A DNA stretch of 64,000 nt, taken from positions 186,001 through 250,000 of the forward strand of contig NZ_JASITB010000002.1 in assembly GCF_030063455.1 (NCBI RefSeq), given 5' to 3'. A model generated the notes under the pieces. It did not search any database, had not been told where the DNA came from, and worked only from the letters and a program-made list of their open reading frames with translations. This DNA is from Cryobacterium sp. PH31-O1. GTDB taxonomy: Bacteria; Actinomycetota; Actinomycetes; Actinomycetales; Microbacteriaceae. The translations under genes were made by a program, and so were the position numbers. Below, piece by piece: positions 39,415-49,200 of this stretch. Each line of letters starts with the position of its first letter. Position 1 is the stretch's first letter.

Positions 39415-40011
39415 CTACTGCGCCTTGGAACTGGCCAGGAGGCCGCGTTCGGCCAGCGCGGCGAGAATACGGTCGGTGACCACTTCAACGGCGCCGAGGC
39501 CGTCGATGGTGACGACGAGGCCGCGGGCGCTGTACACATCGATAAGCGGAGCAGTCTGCTCTGCGTAGACATCGAGACGGTGACGGATGACGTCGGCCGT
39601 GTCGTCCGCGCGGCCCTGCTCGGCGGCCCGCTTGAGCAGTCGGGCGACGACCTCATCGGTGTCGGCGGTGATCAGCACGACCACGTCGAGCTGGGTGCCC
39701 TCCGCGACGAGAATACGGTCGAGCTCGGCCACCTGATCGGTCGTGCGTGGGTAGCCGTCGAGCAGAAAGCCGCTGGCGGCATCCGCTTCATTCAACCGGT
39801 CGGCGACGATCGCGTTGGTGAGGCTGTCTGGCACGTAGGCCCCGGCGTCCATGAACGACTTGACCTCGAGCCCCAGCGGGGTGTTGTTGGTCACGTTGTA
39901 ACGAAAGATGTCACCGGTGGAAATAGCCGGAACGTCGAAGGCGAGCGCGAGGCGCTCGGCCTGAGTACCCTTGCCCGCGCCGGGCGGGCCGATCAGTAGT
40001 AAGCGCGTCAT
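39415..40011 (-). CDS. adk: Adenylate kinase
   Basis: Adk interconverts ATP and AMP with two ADP. The 198-residue short form has the P-loop GPPGAGKGTQAERLA at residues 8-22, the AMP-binding ISTGDIFRYNV, and LLDGYPRTTDQVAELD near residue 84. The LID is the short type without a zinc site. The ATG at 40009-40011 overlaps the secY stop as ATGA, a very common actinobacterial arrangement with coupled translation. Confidence 0.96.
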   Translation of the reverse strand: MTRLLLIGPPGAGKGTQAERLALAFDVPAISTGDIFRYNVTNNTPLGLEVKSFMDAGAYVPDSLTNAIVADRLNEADAASGFLLDGYPRTTDQVAELDRILVAEGTQLDVVVLITADTDEVVARLLKRAAEQGRADDTADVIRHRLDVYAEQTAPLIDVYSARGLVVTIDGLGAVEVVTDRILAALAERGLLASSKAQ

Positions 40012-41330
40012 TTAAGAAGCCCCTCATAGTGTCGCTGTTGCAGTTGCGAGTCGATCTGCTTGACCGTCTCGAGCCCCACCCCGACGACGATGAGAATGCT
40101 CGCGCCGCCGAACGGGAAGTTCTGGTCGGCGCCAATGACCGAGAAGGCGATCAGCGGTATGAGCGCGATCAGGCCCAGGTAGATCGAGCCCGGCAAGGTG
40201 ATGCGGGTCAGCACGAAGTCGAGGTACTCGGCGGTCGGGCGGCCCGCACGGATGCCGGGAATGAAGCCGCCGTACTTCTTCATGTTGTCGGCGACTTCTT
40301 CGGGGTTGAACGTGATGGCCACGTAGAAGTAGGTGAAGCCGATGATGAGCAGGAAGTACATGGCCATGTACAGCGGCTGATCGCCACCGGTGAGGTTCTG
40401 AGAGATCCAGACCACCCAGGCCGGGGCTTCGGATCCGGCGGCCGGCTGGTTGAACTGCGCGAGCAGGGCCGGCAGGTAGAGCAGCGAGGAGGCGAAGATC
40501 ACGGGGATGACGCCCGCCATGTTGACCTTGATCGGAATGTAGGTGTTGTTGCCGCCATAGGTACGCCGCCCAACCATGCGTTTGGCGTATTGCACCGGGA
40601 TTCGTCGCTGGGATTGTTCGACGAAGACGACGCCGGCGACCACCAGTACTCCCACGATCAGCACAATGATGAGGGTGTCGAAGCCCTGCTGCTGGCCGAT
40701 CGCGGTCAGCGAACCGGGGAAGAGCGCGGCGATCGAGACGAAGATCATGAGGGACATGCCGTTGCCGACGCCGCGTTCCGTGACGAGCTCACCCATCCAC
40801 ATGATGACGCCGGTGCCGGCGGTCATGGTGATGACCATGAGCATGATCGCGTACCAGGCGTCGTTGGTGATCAGCTGGGTGCACTCGGTACTGGCGGAGG
40901 TGCCGAACAGGGCGCCGCTGCGAGCCACCGTGATCAGGGTGGTCGACTGGAGGATGCCGAGGGCGATGGTGAGGTACCGCGTGTACTGGGTCAGAGTGCT
41001 CTGACCGGACGCACCCTCCTTGTAGAGGGTGTCGAAGTGAGGAATGACCACGCGCAGCAGCTGCACGATGATCGAGGCCGTGATGTACGGCATGATGCCG
41101 AGCGCGAAGACGCTGAGCTGGAGCAGTGCGCCACCGCTGAACAGGTTGACGAGCTCGTAGAGTCCGCTCGTGCCCTGATTGGCTGCCAGACACAGTTGCA
41201 CGTTGCCGAAGTCCACGAACGGTGCCGGAATGAACGAGCCCAGACGGAACAGAGCAATGATGCCCAGGGTGAAGCCGATCTTCTTGCGAAGGTCGGGCGT
41301 GCGGAAGATCCGCGCAATGGCGCTAAACAA
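40008..41330 (-). CDS. secY: Protein translocase subunit SecY
   Basis: SecY is the channel of the Sec translocon, with ten membrane helices. The protein has 440 residues from a TTG start at 41328-41330 (FSAIARIFRTPDLRKKIGFT), chosen because GGAGG lies six bases upstream. The GTG at 41366 would add 12 uncharacteristic residues. Typical segments include SQSTLTQYTRYLTIALGILQ, TAGTGVIMWMGELVTERGVG and FNPEEVADNMKKYGGFIPGI. A 17-bp inverted repeat separates it from rplO upstream. Confidence 0.96.
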   Translation of the reverse strand: MFSAIARIFRTPDLRKKIGFTLGIIALFRLGSFIPAPFVDFGNVQLCLAANQGTSGLYELVNLFSGGALLQLSVFALGIMPYITASIIVQLLRVVIPHFDTLYKEGASGQSTLTQYTRYLTIALGILQSTTLITVARSGALFGTSASTECTQLITNDAWYAIMLMVITMTAGTGVIMWMGELVTERGVGNGMSLMIFVSIAALFPGSLTAIGQQQGFDTLIIVLIVGVLVVAGVVFVEQSQRRIPVQYAKRMVGRRTYGGNNTYIPIKVNMAGVIPVIFASSLLYLPALLAQFNQPAAGSEAPAWVVWISQNLTGGDQPLYMAMYFLLIIGFTYFYVAITFNPEEVADNMKKYGGFIPGIRAGRPTAEYLDFVLTRITLPGSIYLGLIALIPLIAFSVIGADQNFPFGGASILIVVGVGLETVKQIDSQLQQRHYEGLLK

Positions 41331-41382
41331 AAAGGCCTCCAGATTTTTACGCAGATCGACCCGCACAGGTCGTCTTAAAGCG

Positions 41383-41441
41383 ATCGAGCTTGTCGAATCA
41401 CACCAAACGATTTACTCGTTGACGGATTCGACAAGCTCGAT
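41383..41441. repeat. 17-bp inverted repeat between rplO and secY
   Basis: Perfect arms at 41383-41399 (ATCGAGCTTGTCGAATC) and 41425-41441 flank a 25-base loop. On minus it could fold in the rplO-secY mRNA leader. No T-run follows, so it is not a standard terminator. The arm TTCGACAAGCTCGAT resembles dispersed repeats I associate with Microbacteriaceae genomes. Confidence 0.8.
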
Positions 41442-41456
41442 TGAGCGTCTACGGAC

Positions 41457-42032
41457 TTACTTTACAGATCCACCCGCGGCGACAATTTTCTGCTCAGCTG
41501 AAGCAGAGACCTTGTCGACCGTCACGTTCAGCTTAACGGTAATTTCACCGGTTCCAAGAACCTTGACTTTTTCGTTGTCACGAACTGCACCCTTGGCGAT
41601 CAGGCCGGCAATGGTGACATCGCCGCCGTTCGGGTAGAGCAGTTCGAGTTTTTCCAGGTTGACAACCTGGTACTCGACGCGGAACGGGTTCTTGAATCCA
41701 CGCAGTTTCGGGGTGCGCATGTGCAGGGGCATCTGCCCACCCTCGAAGCCGACGCGCACGGTGTAGCGTGCCTTCGTGCCCTTGGTGCCTCGACCCGCGG
41801 TCTTACCCTTGGATCCTTCACCACGGCCAACGCGCTGGCGGGCCTTCTTCGCTCCGGGGGCCGGGCGAAGGTGGTGTACCTTCAGCACGTGCTCACGGGG
41901 CTCAGTGGGCTCTGCTGCAACAGCGGCCTTTTTGGGAGCTGCGGCCTTTTTGGGGGCAGCGGCCTTCTTCGTGGCGGGCTTGTCGGCACCAGGCTGGTCC
42001 ACTACGCGGGTAGCTTCCTTCTCCTCAGCCAT
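41457..42032 (-). CDS. rplO: 50S ribosomal protein L15 with Ala/Lys-rich N-terminal extension
   Basis: This large-subunit assembly protein has 191 residues against about 145-150 usually. Residues 1-48 are an extension with the repeats [17 protein letters not shown] at about 22-38. The family core starts at [20 protein letters not shown] and continues [20 protein letters not shown]. The ATG at 42030-42032 overlaps the rpmD stop as TAATG-type coupling, which argues that the extension is truly translated. A downstream start would leave a gap. Confidence 0.95.
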   Translation of the reverse strand: MAEEKEATRVVDQPGADKPATKKAAAPKKAAAPKKAAVAAEPTEPREHVLKVHHLRPAPGAKKARQRVGRGEGSKGKTAGRGTKGTKARYTVRVGFEGGQMPLHMRTPKLRGFKNPFRVEYQVVNLEKLELLYPNGGDVTIAGLIAKGAVRDNEKVKVLGTGEITVKLNVTVDKVSASAEQKIVAAGGSVK

Positions 42033-42214
42033 TAATCTATCTCCTCGACCTTTACGAGGTGAGCGACGGTGTTGACGTAGCCACGGTTCTGCGAGTTGTC
42101 CTCGCGGATCGTGACGGCGCCAATGCGTCGCAGACCCAGGCTGCGAAGAGTGTCGCGCTGGTTCTGCTTCTCACTAATTTTGGACTTGATCTGTGTGATC
42201 TTCAGCTGGGCCAT
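42032..42214 (-). CDS. rpmD: 50S ribosomal protein L30
   Basis: This 60-residue large-subunit protein begins [19 protein letters not shown] and contains [19 protein letters not shown] and [14 protein letters not shown], the normal bacterial L30 pattern. Its ATG overlaps the end of rpsE and its stop overlaps the start of rplO, consistent with tight translational coupling in the spc operon. Confidence 0.96.
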   Translation of the reverse strand: MAQLKITQIKSKISEKQNQRDTLRSLGLRRIGAVTIREDNSQNRGYVNTVAHLVKVEEID

Positions 42215-42921
42215 CAGGCACCTGCCTTCGTGGTTGCGGCCGCTGCAGCTGCAGCAGCGTCGGCACGAAGAAAACGGGCCGGAGCCACGTCTTCATAGGC
42301 GAGGCCACGGCGAGCCGCAACCGCACGGGGCTCTTCGAGCTGGTGCAGGGCCTCGACCGTGGCGTGCACGATGTTGATGGTGTTCGACGAACCGAGCGAC
42401 TTGCTCAGCACGTCGTGGATACCAGCGCATTCGAGTACGGCGCGCACCGGGCCACCGGCGATAACGCCGGTACCTGCTGCTGCCGGACGAAGCAGAACGA
42501 CGCCGGCTGCGGCCTCACCCTGTACGGGGTGCGGGATGGTCAGGCCGACGCGAGGAACGCGGAAGAAGTTCTTCTTCGCCTCTTCGACGCCCTTGGAGAT
42601 AGCGGTCGGGACCTCGCGGGCCTTACCGTATCCAACGCCGACCAGGCCGTTTCCGTCGCCGACGACGACGAGAGCGGTGAAGCTAAAGCGACGACCACCC
42701 TTGACGACCTTCGACACGCGGTTGATGGTGACGACGCGCTCCAGGAACTGGCTCTTGTCGGCATCGCGGCTTCCGCGGTCCTTGTTCGGATTGCGCTCAC
42801 GTCCACCACGACGAGCCTCGCGGGGCTCGTTCTGCGGCGGGGTCGTGGAGGCAGCGGTTTCAACCGGCGCCTCGGCAACGGCAGCAACAGGTGCTGTGGT
42901 TTCGATCTTTTCAGTGCTCAC
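42214..42921 (-). CDS. rpsE: 30S ribosomal protein S5 with low-complexity N-terminus
   Basis: This decoding-fidelity protein of the small subunit has 235 residues. Residues 1-58 form a low-complexity extension ([20 protein letters not shown], then Arg-rich [17 protein letters not shown]). The core begins [20 protein letters not shown] and includes [20 protein letters not shown]. An Ala-rich tail ends the protein. The start GTG is at 42919-42921 and overlaps the rplR stop. The nine-residue string APVAAVAEA also ends S3. Confidence 0.95.
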   Translation of the reverse strand: MSTEKIETTAPVAAVAEAPVETAASTTPPQNEPREARRGGRERNPNKDRGSRDADKSQFLERVVTINRVSKVVKGGRRFSFTALVVVGDGNGLVGVGYGKAREVPTAISKGVEEAKKNFFRVPRVGLTIPHPVQGEAAAGVVLLRPAAAGTGVIAGGPVRAVLECAGIHDVLSKSLGSSNTINIVHATVEALHQLEEPRAVAARRGLAYEDVAPARFLRADAAAAAAAATTKAGA

Positions 42922-43289
42922 AGGTTCAATCCACCCTCTCGAGCTCCCTCGGCGATGGCTGCGACGCGTCCTGCGTACTTGCTGCCACCACGGTCAAATA
43001 CAACGGCTTCGATGCCGGCGGCTTTCGCACGCTCAGCAACAAGCTCACCGACCTTGCGGGCCTTGGCGGTCTTGTCACCATCGAAGGTGCGCAAATCCGT
43101 TTCGAGCGTGGATGCCGACGCAAGGGTGAAACCCTTGCTGTCGTCGACGACCTGCACGAATACGTGGCGAGCCGAACGCGTGACAACGAGGCGCGGGCGA
43201 AGCGCCGTTCCCTCAATCTTCTTGCGAAGACGTGTGTGTCGACGTCCGCGGGCTGCGGCCTTGCTCTTGCCTCTAGTTCCGAGTCCCAT
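42918..43289 (-). CDS. rplR: 50S ribosomal protein L18
   Basis: L18 binds 5S rRNA in the central protuberance. The 123-residue protein has a basic start ([20 protein letters not shown]), the core [20 protein letters not shown], and ends [20 protein letters not shown] followed by AREGGLNL, the universal L18 end. The ATG is at 43287-43289, two bases after the rplF stop. Typical length. Confidence 0.97.
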   Translation of the reverse strand: MGLGTRGKSKAAARGRRHTRLRKKIEGTALRPRLVVTRSARHVFVQVVDDSKGFTLASASTLETDLRTFDGDKTAKARKVGELVAERAKAAGIEAVVFDRGGSKYAGRVAAIAEGAREGGLNL

Positions 43290-43291
43290 GG

Positions 43292-43828
43292 TTACTTACC
43301 GCTCTTTCCGGCCTTGCGGCGAACAATCTCGCCGGCGTAACGCACACCCTTGCCCTTATAGGGCTCTGGCTTGCGAATCTTACGGATGTTGGCGGCAACC
43401 TCGCCGACGGCCTGCTTGTCGATTCCGCTGACCGTGAGCTTGTTGACGCTCTCCACGGTCAGGACGATGCCGACGGGCGGCTCGACGACGACCGGGTGCG
43501 AGAAGCCGAGGGCGAACTCAACGGAGGTGCCCTTCTGCGCCGCGCGGTAACCGGTACCGACGATTTCAAGACCCTTGGAGTAACCAACAGTTACGCCGAT
43601 GATCTGGTTGTTGATCAGGGTGCGGGTCAGACCGTGCAGCGAACGCGACTGGCGTTCGTCGTTCGGACGGGTGACGAGAACGTGACCGTCCTCGATCGAC
43701 ACCGAGATGGGGTTGGAAACGACGAGCGAGAGCTCGCCCTTCGGGCCCTTGACGGAGACGGCCTGGCCGTCAGCCACAACCGTGACCCCTGCGGGGATCG
43801 GGATGGGGAGTCTTCCAATACGTGACAT
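43292..43828 (-). CDS. rplF: 50S ribosomal protein L6
   Basis: L6 lies near the GTPase centre and the sarcin-ricin loop. The 178-residue protein begins [15 protein letters not shown] and has [20 protein letters not shown] and the conserved C-terminal [20 protein letters not shown] with [11 protein letters not shown]. The ATG is at 43826-43828, six bases after the rpsH stop. Length and sequence are standard. Confidence 0.97.
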   Translation of the reverse strand: MSRIGRLPIPIPAGVTVVADGQAVSVKGPKGELSLVVSNPISVSIEDGHVLVTRPNDERQSRSLHGLTRTLINNQIIGVTVGYSKGLEIVGTGYRAAQKGTSVEFALGFSHPVVVEPPVGIVLTVESVNKLTVSGIDKQAVGEVAANIRKIRKPEPYKGKGVRYAGEIVRRKAGKSGK

Positions 43829-43834
43829 TCTCAG

Positions 43835-44233
43835 TTACCACACGTAGGCGAGAACTTCTCCGCCTACGCCCTTCTTCTCAGCCTGGCGGTCGGTAAGCAG
43901 ACCGCTGGAGGTGGACAGGATGGCAACGCCGAGGCCGCCGAGAACCGTGGGGATCTCGGTCGACTTTGCGTACACGCGAAGGCCGGGCTTGGAAACCCGC
44001 TTGATGCCTACGATGGAACGCTCACGGTTCGGACCGAACTTGAGGTCCAGCGTGAGGGTCTTGCCTACTGTTGCATCCTTGACGGTCCAGGCGGAGATGT
44101 AACCCTGAGCCTTGAGGATGTCAGCGATGTGCGCTTTCAATTTGCTATGCGGCATCGACACGGTGTCGTGGTACGCCGAGTTCGCGTTGCGCAGTCTGGT
44201 CAGCATGTCTGCGACCGGATCTGTCATTGTCAT
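43835..44233 (-). CDS. rpsH: 30S ribosomal protein S8
   Basis: This 16S-binding assembly protein represses the spc operon in E. coli. The protein has 132 residues from the ATG at 44231-44233: [20 protein letters not shown], then [20 protein letters not shown], ending [20 protein letters not shown]. The upstream frame to 44266 is not conserved. A second ATG two codons in is also possible. A 205-bp gap without rpsN precedes it, containing two hairpins. Confidence 0.97.
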   Translation of the reverse strand: MTMTDPVADMLTRLRNANSAYHDTVSMPHSKLKAHIADILKAQGYISAWTVKDATVGKTLTLDLKFGPNRERSIVGIKRVSKPGLRVYAKSTEIPTVLGGLGVAILSTSSGLLTDRQAEKKGVGGEVLAYVW

Positions 44234-44376
44234 TTTGTGGTGCCTTTCTCGCCTGGTTTCGCCCATCCGTTACACGAATGACGACCTGTGGTGGTGAGGA
44301 AACCGATCGGTTGATCAGCTTCCGGGGTGAAAATCTGTGTGCGCCCGCGATTTTTCTACGAGCGAGTCCAACCGCG

Positions 44377-44406
44377 GTTGGGAGCCTGCAAGCGCAAGCT
44401 CCCAAC
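44377..44406. repeat. Hairpin between rplE and rpsH
   Basis: Arms GTTGGGAGC (44377-44385) and GCTCCCAAC (44398-44406) enclose a second short stem (TGC/GCA) with an AAGC loop. No T-run follows on minus. A 6-bp hairpin GTTCCT/AGGAAC at 44419-44438 precedes it, directly after the rplE stop. It occupies the place where rpsN is found in many genomes and may act in mRNA processing or feedback. Confidence 0.7.
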
Positions 44407-44438
44407 TCTAGTTGAAAATGTTCCTGCGTAGTGAGGAA

Positions 44439-45047
44439 CTACTTCTTGACGTCGTCCGACTTGAACGGGAAGCCGAGCGCCTTGAGCAGCGCGCGACCCT
44501 CATCATTGGTCTTCGCGGTCGTGACGACCGTGATGTCCATACCGCGTACGCGGTCGATGCGGTCCTGGTCGATCTCGTGGAACATGACCTGCTCGGTCAG
44601 GCCGAAGGTGTAGTTGCCCGCACCATCGAACTGCTTGTCGGACAGACCGCGGAAGTCACGGATACGAGGAAGGGCCAGGCTGAGCAGCCGGTCCAGGAAC
44701 TCCCACATGCGGTCGCCACGAAGTGTGACGTGGGCGCCGATGGGCTGTCCCTCACGCAGTTTGAACTGCGCGATGGACTTGCGGGCCTTGGTGACCTGCG
44801 GCTTCTGGCCGGTGATCTTGGTGAGGTCAGAAACCGCACCGTCCATCACCTTGCCGTCGCGTGCTGCTTCGCCGACACCCATGTTGACAACGATCTTCGT
44901 CAGGGTGGGGATGCGGTGCACGTTGGTGAAGCCGAGTTCCTCGGAGAGCTTGGCACTGATCTCATCGCGGTACTTCTGCTTCAGACGCGGCAGGGCTTTG
45001 ACGGGCTCGGTGCCCACAGCGCCTTCAACAACTGCGGTATCAGCCAT
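44439..45047 (-). CDS. rplE: 50S ribosomal protein L5
   Basis: This 5S-rRNA-binding protein has 202 residues, with about 20 extra at the N-terminus before [20 protein letters not shown]. The core has [40 protein letters not shown] and [20 protein letters not shown]. The ATG is at 45045-45047 and overlaps the rplX stop by one base. It is followed by the hairpin gap instead of rpsN. Confidence 0.97.
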   Translation of the reverse strand: MADTAVVEGAVGTEPVKALPRLKQKYRDEISAKLSEELGFTNVHRIPTLTKIVVNMGVGEAARDGKVMDGAVSDLTKITGQKPQVTKARKSIAQFKLREGQPIGAHVTLRGDRMWEFLDRLLSLALPRIRDFRGLSDKQFDGAGNYTFGLTEQVMFHEIDQDRIDRVRGMDITVVTTAKTNDEGRALLKALGFPFKSDDVKK

Positions 45048-45406
45048 TAGAGGTCCTTCCCTGACTTCTTGGCGTAACGAATGCGGACCGTCTTGGTGAC
45101 GCCGTCCTTCGTTACCTCTTCCTGGCGGAAGCCGACGCGGGTCGGCTTCTTGGTCTCCGGATCGACGATCGCAACGTTGGACACGTGGATGGCGGCTTCG
45201 AAGGTCTCGATGCCACCCGTCTTGGTGCCGCGCTGGGTCTGGCCGACGCGAACGTGCTTGGTCACGAAGTTGATGCCCTCAACGAGGACACGGTTCTTCT
45301 CGACGTCGACGGAGATGATCTTGCCCTGCTTGCCACGGTCTCCGCCGCGAGCCTGGCTGCGGCCGCTGATGACCTGAACGAGGTCACCCTTTTTGATTCT
45401 GGCCAT
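45047..45406 (-). CDS. rplX: 50S ribosomal protein L24
   Basis: L24 initiates assembly of the large subunit and carries a KOW motif. The 119-residue protein opens [20 protein letters not shown], followed by [20 protein letters not shown] (the KOW region) and [20 protein letters not shown]. The ATG at 45404-45406 is two bases from the rplN stop. Slightly longer than the 105 residues usual, at the C-terminus. Confidence 0.97.
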   Translation of the reverse strand: MARIKKGDLVQVISGRSQARGGDRGKQGKIISVDVEKNRVLVEGINFVTKHVRVGQTQRGTKTGGIETFEAAIHVSNVAIVDPETKKPTRVGFRQEEVTKDGVTKTVRIRYAKKSGKDL

Positions 45407-45408
45407 GA

Positions 45409-45777
45409 TTAAATAACCTCCGGTGCCAGCGAGATGATCTTCATGAACTTCTTGTCGCGAAGCTCGCGACCGACCGGTCCGAAGATTCGGGTGCCGCGGG
45501 GGTCACCGTCTGCCTTCAAGATCACTGCAGCGTTCTCATCGAACTTGATGTAGGAACCGTCTGAACGACGGGTCTCTTTCTTGGTACGAACGATGACAGC
45601 TTTGACGATGTCACCCTTCTTGACGTTTCCGCCCGGAATGGCGTCCTTGACCGTGGCGACGATGACGTCGCCGAGGCCCGCGTAGCGGCGGCCGGAGCCA
45701 CCGAGAACGCGGATGGTCAGGAGTTCCTTGGCGCCGCTGTTATCAGCGACCCTGACTCGTGATTCTTGCTGAAGCAT
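45409..45777 (-). CDS. rplN: 50S ribosomal protein L14
   Basis: This protein of the subunit interface is 122 residues long, the standard size. It opens [20 protein letters not shown] and contains [20 protein letters not shown] and [20 protein letters not shown]. The ATG is at 45775-45777. It heads the spc-type set after rpsQ, 34 bp downstream. Confidence 0.97.
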   Translation of the reverse strand: MLQQESRVRVADNSGAKELLTIRVLGGSGRRYAGLGDVIVATVKDAIPGGNVKKGDIVKAVIVRTKKETRRSDGSYIKFDENAAVILKADGDPRGTRIFGPVGRELRDKKFMKIISLAPEVI

Positions 45778-45811
45778 TTCTTATCTCCCTATGGACAAGT
45801 AAGCGCGAGGC

Positions 45812-46111
45812 TTACTTGGCCTTCTCAAGGATCTCGACCAGGCGCCAGCGCTTGGAAGCGCTGAGCGGCCGAGTCTCGCTGATCAGGACGAGGTCGCCAA
45901 TGCCGGCTGCGTTCAGCTCATCGTGCGCCTTCAGCTTGGACGTACGGCGGATGACCTTGCCGTACAGCGGGTGCTTCACGCGGTCTTCGACCACAACAAT
46001 GATGGTCTTATCCATCTTGTCGCTGGTCACATAACCACGCAGAGTCTTGCGGTAACCGCGTACGAGCTCGGTGGCTTCGCCCGCGACGACCGTTTCGTCA
46101 GTCTTCGCCAT
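45812..46111 (-). CDS. rpsQ: 30S ribosomal protein S17
   Basis: This OB-fold small-subunit protein has 99 residues. About 20 N-terminal residues are non-conserved; the core starts at [20 protein letters not shown] and continues [20 protein letters not shown] and [19 protein letters not shown], the signature end. The ATG is at 46109-46111, two bases after the rpmC stop. Confidence 0.97.
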   Translation of the reverse strand: MAKTDETVVAGEATELVRGYRKTLRGYVTSDKMDKTIIVVVEDRVKHPLYGKVIRRTSKLKAHDELNAAGIGDLVLISETRPLSASKRWRLVEILEKAK

Positions 46112-46113
46112 GA

Positions 46114-46458
46114 CTAGGCCTCCTTCGTCTCGACGGTCTCAGCTGCAGCGTCGTCGGTGGACTCCACTACGGCCTTGGCCTTCTTGGTCTTCTTTTCGGC
46201 CTTCTCAGCCTTGGCCGGAGCCGGGGCTGCAACCGGGGTGGCACGAATGCCCAGCTCGCGCTCACGGAGAACCGTGTAGATGCGAGCGATGTCGCGCTTG
46301 ACCGCACGGAGGCGGCCGTGGCTCTCAAGCTGACCGGTGGCCGACTGAAAGCGCAGGTTGAACAGCTCTTCCTTGGCCTTCTTCAGCTCTTCGAACAGCT
46401 TTTCATTGTCAAAAGTGTCGAGCTCGACTGGGGCGAGCTCCTTGGTTCCGATCGCCAT
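46114..46458 (-). CDS. rpmC: 50S ribosomal protein L29 with long C-terminal extension
   Basis: This protein lies at the nascent-chain exit tunnel. It has 114 residues from the ATG at 46456-46458, against 65-80 usually. The core is [20 protein letters not shown], then [20 protein letters not shown]. After residue 70 a low-complexity tail ([20 protein letters not shown], then acidic [15 protein letters not shown]) is added. The start overlaps the rplP stop. Because L29 forms part of the docking site for SRP and trigger factor, a charged tail here is worth noting. Confidence 0.95.
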   Translation of the reverse strand: MAIGTKELAPVELDTFDNEKLFEELKKAKEELFNLRFQSATGQLESHGRLRAVKRDIARIYTVLRERELGIRATPVAAPAPAKAEKAEKKTKKAKAVVESTDDAAAETVETKEA

Positions 46459-46877
46459 TATGCGTCGCCCTCCTCGCGCTTGATGATGCGTGCCTTGAGG
46501 GGCAGCTTGTGAATAGCGCGGGTCAGCGCCTCTTTCGCAACGGCGTCGGTGACACCGCTGAGCTCGAACAGAACGCGACCCGGCTTGACGTTGGCAACCC
46601 ACCACTCGACCGAACCCTTACCGGAACCCATGCGGGTTTCGGCCGGCTTCTTGGTCAGCGGGCGGTCGGGGTAGATGTTAATCCACACCTTTCCGCCACG
46701 CTTAATGTGACGCGTCATGGCGATACGAGCGGACTCGATCTGACGGTTGGTCACATAAGCGGGGGTCATCGCCTGAATACCGTACTCACCGAAGGACACC
46801 GTGGTGCCACCGGTAGCGTGACCGGTACGACCCGGGTGGTGCTGCTTACGGTGCTTGACTCTACGTGGAATCAACAT
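46458..46877 (-). CDS. rplP: 50S ribosomal protein L16
   Basis: L16 stabilises A-site tRNA. The 139-residue protein begins [20 protein letters not shown] and has [40 protein letters not shown]-type sequence, and [20 protein letters not shown]. The ATG at 46875-46877 overlaps the rpsC stop. Length and motifs are standard; no unusual features. Confidence 0.97.
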   Translation of the reverse strand: MLIPRRVKHRKQHHPGRTGHATGGTTVSFGEYGIQAMTPAYVTNRQIESARIAMTRHIKRGGKVWINIYPDRPLTKKPAETRMGSGKGSVEWWVANVKPGRVLFELSGVTDAVAKEALTRAIHKLPLKARIIKREEGDA

Positions 46878-47656
46878 TATTTAGCCTCCGCGACTGCTGC
46901 GACCGGAGCCGCTGCCGCTGCAACCGGGGCATCTGCCCGCGGTGCACGGCGTGGTCGATCGTCACGACGCTCGGGGCGGGACGACTTAGCGTTGGCCTGC
47001 TCGCGAGCGAGTTCCTTGTTGGTGATGTCGCCCTTGTAGATCCAGACCTTCACGCCGATACGGCCGAAGGTGGTCTTGGCTTCGTAGAAGCCGTAGTCGA
47101 TGTTCGCGCGAAGGGTGTGCAGTGGCACGCGGCCTTCGCGGTAGAACTCGCTGCGGCTCATTTCGGCGCCACCCAGACGACCGGAGACCTGGATGCGAAC
47201 ACCCTTCGCTCCGGCGCGCTGTGCACCCTGCAGGCCCTTACGCATCGCGCGGCGGAAAGCCACACGAGCGGAGAGCTGCTCGGCAATACCCTGCGCGACG
47301 AGCTGGGCATCCTGCTCGGGGTTCTTGACCTCGAGGATGTTCAGCTGGATCTGCTTGGCGGTGAGCTTCTCAAGGTCAGAGCGGATGCGCTCTGCCTCGG
47401 CGCCGCGACGACCAATCACAATGCCCGGACGGGCGGTGTGAATGTCAACGCGAACGCGGTCACGGGTGCGCTCGATCTCGATGCGGCTGACGCCGGCGCG
47501 GTCGAGGCTGGTGCTCAGCAGGCGACGGATCTTGACGTCTTCTGCAACAAAATCAGCGTAACGCTGACCCGGCTTGGTCGAGTCAGAGAACCAACGCGAC
47601 ACGTGATCGGTGGTGATTCCCAGACGGAAGCCATAGGGATTTACTTTCTGACCCAT
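46877..47656 (-). CDS. rpsC: 30S ribosomal protein S3 with Ala-rich tail
   Basis: S3 lines the mRNA entry tunnel. The 259-residue protein opens [20 protein letters not shown], has the KH-domain GXXG in [20 protein letters not shown], and the C-terminal domain [20 protein letters not shown]. The last 40 residues are an Arg-rich patch followed by an Ala/Val tail ([18 protein letters not shown]). The ATG at 47654-47656 overlaps the rplV stop. The tail shares APVAAVAEA with the N-terminus of S5. Confidence 0.97.
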   Translation of the reverse strand: MGQKVNPYGFRLGITTDHVSRWFSDSTKPGQRYADFVAEDVKIRRLLSTSLDRAGVSRIEIERTRDRVRVDIHTARPGIVIGRRGAEAERIRSDLEKLTAKQIQLNILEVKNPEQDAQLVAQGIAEQLSARVAFRRAMRKGLQGAQRAGAKGVRIQVSGRLGGAEMSRSEFYREGRVPLHTLRANIDYGFYEAKTTFGRIGVKVWIYKGDITNKELAREQANAKSSRPERRDDRPRRAPRADAPVAAAAAPVAAVAEAK

Positions 47657-48021
47657 TACTTCGTACCCTCCTCAGGAGTGGTGAGCACAACCGTGATGTG
47701 GCTGGTGCGCTTCTTGATTTCGAAAGCGCGACCCTGGGCACGAGCCTGGAAACGCTTGAGGGTCGTACCCTCATCAACGAATGCCCGGCTAATGAACAGG
47801 TCCTGCTCGTCCAGATATGTGTTGGCTGCATCTGCCTTGACCCGGGCGTTGGCGATGGCCGAAGCCACCAGCTTGTACACGGGATCGCTTGCGCCCTGGG
47901 GCGCAAACTTCAGAATTCCCAGCGCTTCCTGCGCCTGCTTGCCGCGGATCATGTTGACAACGCGACGAGCCTTCTGGGGGGTAACGCGGATGTGACGCAC
48001 GCGTGCGATCGACTCCACCAT
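47656..48021 (-). CDS. rplV: 50S ribosomal protein L22
   Basis: The beta-hairpin of L22 reaches into the exit tunnel. The 121-residue protein has [20 protein letters not shown] at the start, [20 protein letters not shown], and the tunnel hairpin region with [20 protein letters not shown]. The ATG is at 48019-48021. It lies 26 bp downstream of rpsS. The hairpin shows no deletions suggestive of macrolide resistance. Confidence 0.97.
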   Translation of the reverse strand: MVESIARVRHIRVTPQKARRVVNMIRGKQAQEALGILKFAPQGASDPVYKLVASAIANARVKADAANTYLDEQDLFISRAFVDEGTTLKRFQARAQGRAFEIKKRTSHITVVLTTPEEGTK

Positions 48022-48047
48022 TTCTTCTCCTCCTTCACGTCCCCGCG

Positions 48048-48329
48048 TTAGCGGCGACGGCCCTTCTTGTCGTCCTTCACGTGTCCACGGAAGGTGCGGG
48101 TAGGCGCAAACTCGCCGAGCTTGTGACCGACCATGCTCTCGGTGACGAACACCGGGATGTGCTTGCGGCCGTCGTGCACTGCGATGGTGTGTCCGAGCAT
48201 GTCGGGGATGATCATCGAGCGGCGCGACCAGGTCTTGATTACGTTCTTGCTCTTGGCTTCGTTCGCCGTGAACACCTTGCGAAGCAGGTGGTCGTCAACG
48301 AAAGGGCCCTTCTTAAGACTTCTTGGCAT
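48048..48329 (-). CDS. rpsS: 30S ribosomal protein S19
   Basis: This small-subunit head protein has 93 residues, the standard length. It opens [20 protein letters not shown] and contains [20 protein letters not shown] and [20 protein letters not shown], followed by [12 protein letters not shown]. The ATG is at 48327-48329, nine bases after the rplB stop. Confidence 0.97.
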   Translation of the reverse strand: MPRSLKKGPFVDDHLLRKVFTANEAKSKNVIKTWSRRSMIIPDMLGHTIAVHDGRKHIPVFVTESMVGHKLGEFAPTRTFRGHVKDDKKGRRR

Positions 48330-48338
48330 CGTCTACTC

Positions 48339-49178
48339 CTACTTACGCTTCTTGCCGACGGTACGGCGACGAACGATGAGCTTGTCGCTTTCCTTATTCG
48401 GGTGGCGGGTGCGCCCTTCCTTCTGGCCCCAGGGGCTGACGGGGTGACGTCCACCGGACGTCTTACCCTCACCACCACCGTGCGGGTGATCGACCGGGTT
48501 CATGGCAACACCACGAACGGTCGGGCGAACGCCTTTCCAGCGCATACGTCCGGCCTTGCCCCAGTTGATGTTCGACTGCTCGGCGTTACCGACCTCGCCG
48601 ATCGTCGCGCGGCAGCGAGCATCCACGTTGCGGATTTCACCAGACGGCAGACGAAGCTGGGCGTAGACGCCCTCCTTCGCAACGAGGCGAACCGACGAAC
48701 CGGCGGAGCGGGCCATCTTGGCGCCACCACCCGGACGCAGCTCGATCGCGTGAATGATGGTACCGGTGGGGATGTTCTTCAACGGCAGGTTGTTACCGGG
48801 CTTGATGTCAGCCCCGGCTCCCGACTCGATGATGTCGCCCTGGCTCAGCTTGTTCGGCGCGATGATGTAACGCTTCGTGCCGTCGATGAAGTGCAAGAGC
48901 GCGATGCGCGCCGTGCGGTTCGGGTCGTATTCAATTTCAGCGACGCGGGCGTTGACGCCGTCCTTGTCGTTGCGCTTGAAGTCGATCACACGGTACTGGC
49001 GCTTGTGGCCACCACCGATGTGACGGGTCGTGATGCGGCCCTGGTTGTTACGTCCACCGGTCTTGGAGAGCGGGCGCAGAAGCGACTTCTCCGGGGTGGA
49101 ACGCGTGATTTCCGCGAAGTCGGCAACGGATGATCCGCGTCGACCCGGGGTCGTGGGCTTGTACTTACGAATAGCCAT
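48339..49178 (-). CDS. rplB: 50S ribosomal protein L2
   Basis: L2 is needed for subunit association and peptidyl transfer. The 279-residue protein opens [20 protein letters not shown] and has [20 protein letters not shown] and the conserved histidine region [20 protein letters not shown] near residue 222. It ends [12 protein letters not shown]. The ATG is at 49176-49178, 22 bp after rplW. Standard length and motifs. Confidence 0.97.
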   Translation of the reverse strand: MAIRKYKPTTPGRRGSSVADFAEITRSTPEKSLLRPLSKTGGRNNQGRITTRHIGGGHKRQYRVIDFKRNDKDGVNARVAEIEYDPNRTARIALLHFIDGTKRYIIAPNKLSQGDIIESGAGADIKPGNNLPLKNIPTGTIIHAIELRPGGGAKMARSAGSSVRLVAKEGVYAQLRLPSGEIRNVDARCRATIGEVGNAEQSNINWGKAGRMRWKGVRPTVRGVAMNPVDHPHGGGEGKTSGGRHPVSPWGQKEGRTRHPNKESDKLIVRRRTVGKKRK

Positions 49179-49200
49179 TAGTTATCCCTCTGCCTGTCGC

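Noticed and set aside
44234-44438. Hidden rpsN gene
   Set aside because: No zinc-finger CxxC pair or the S14 core pattern in any minus frame.
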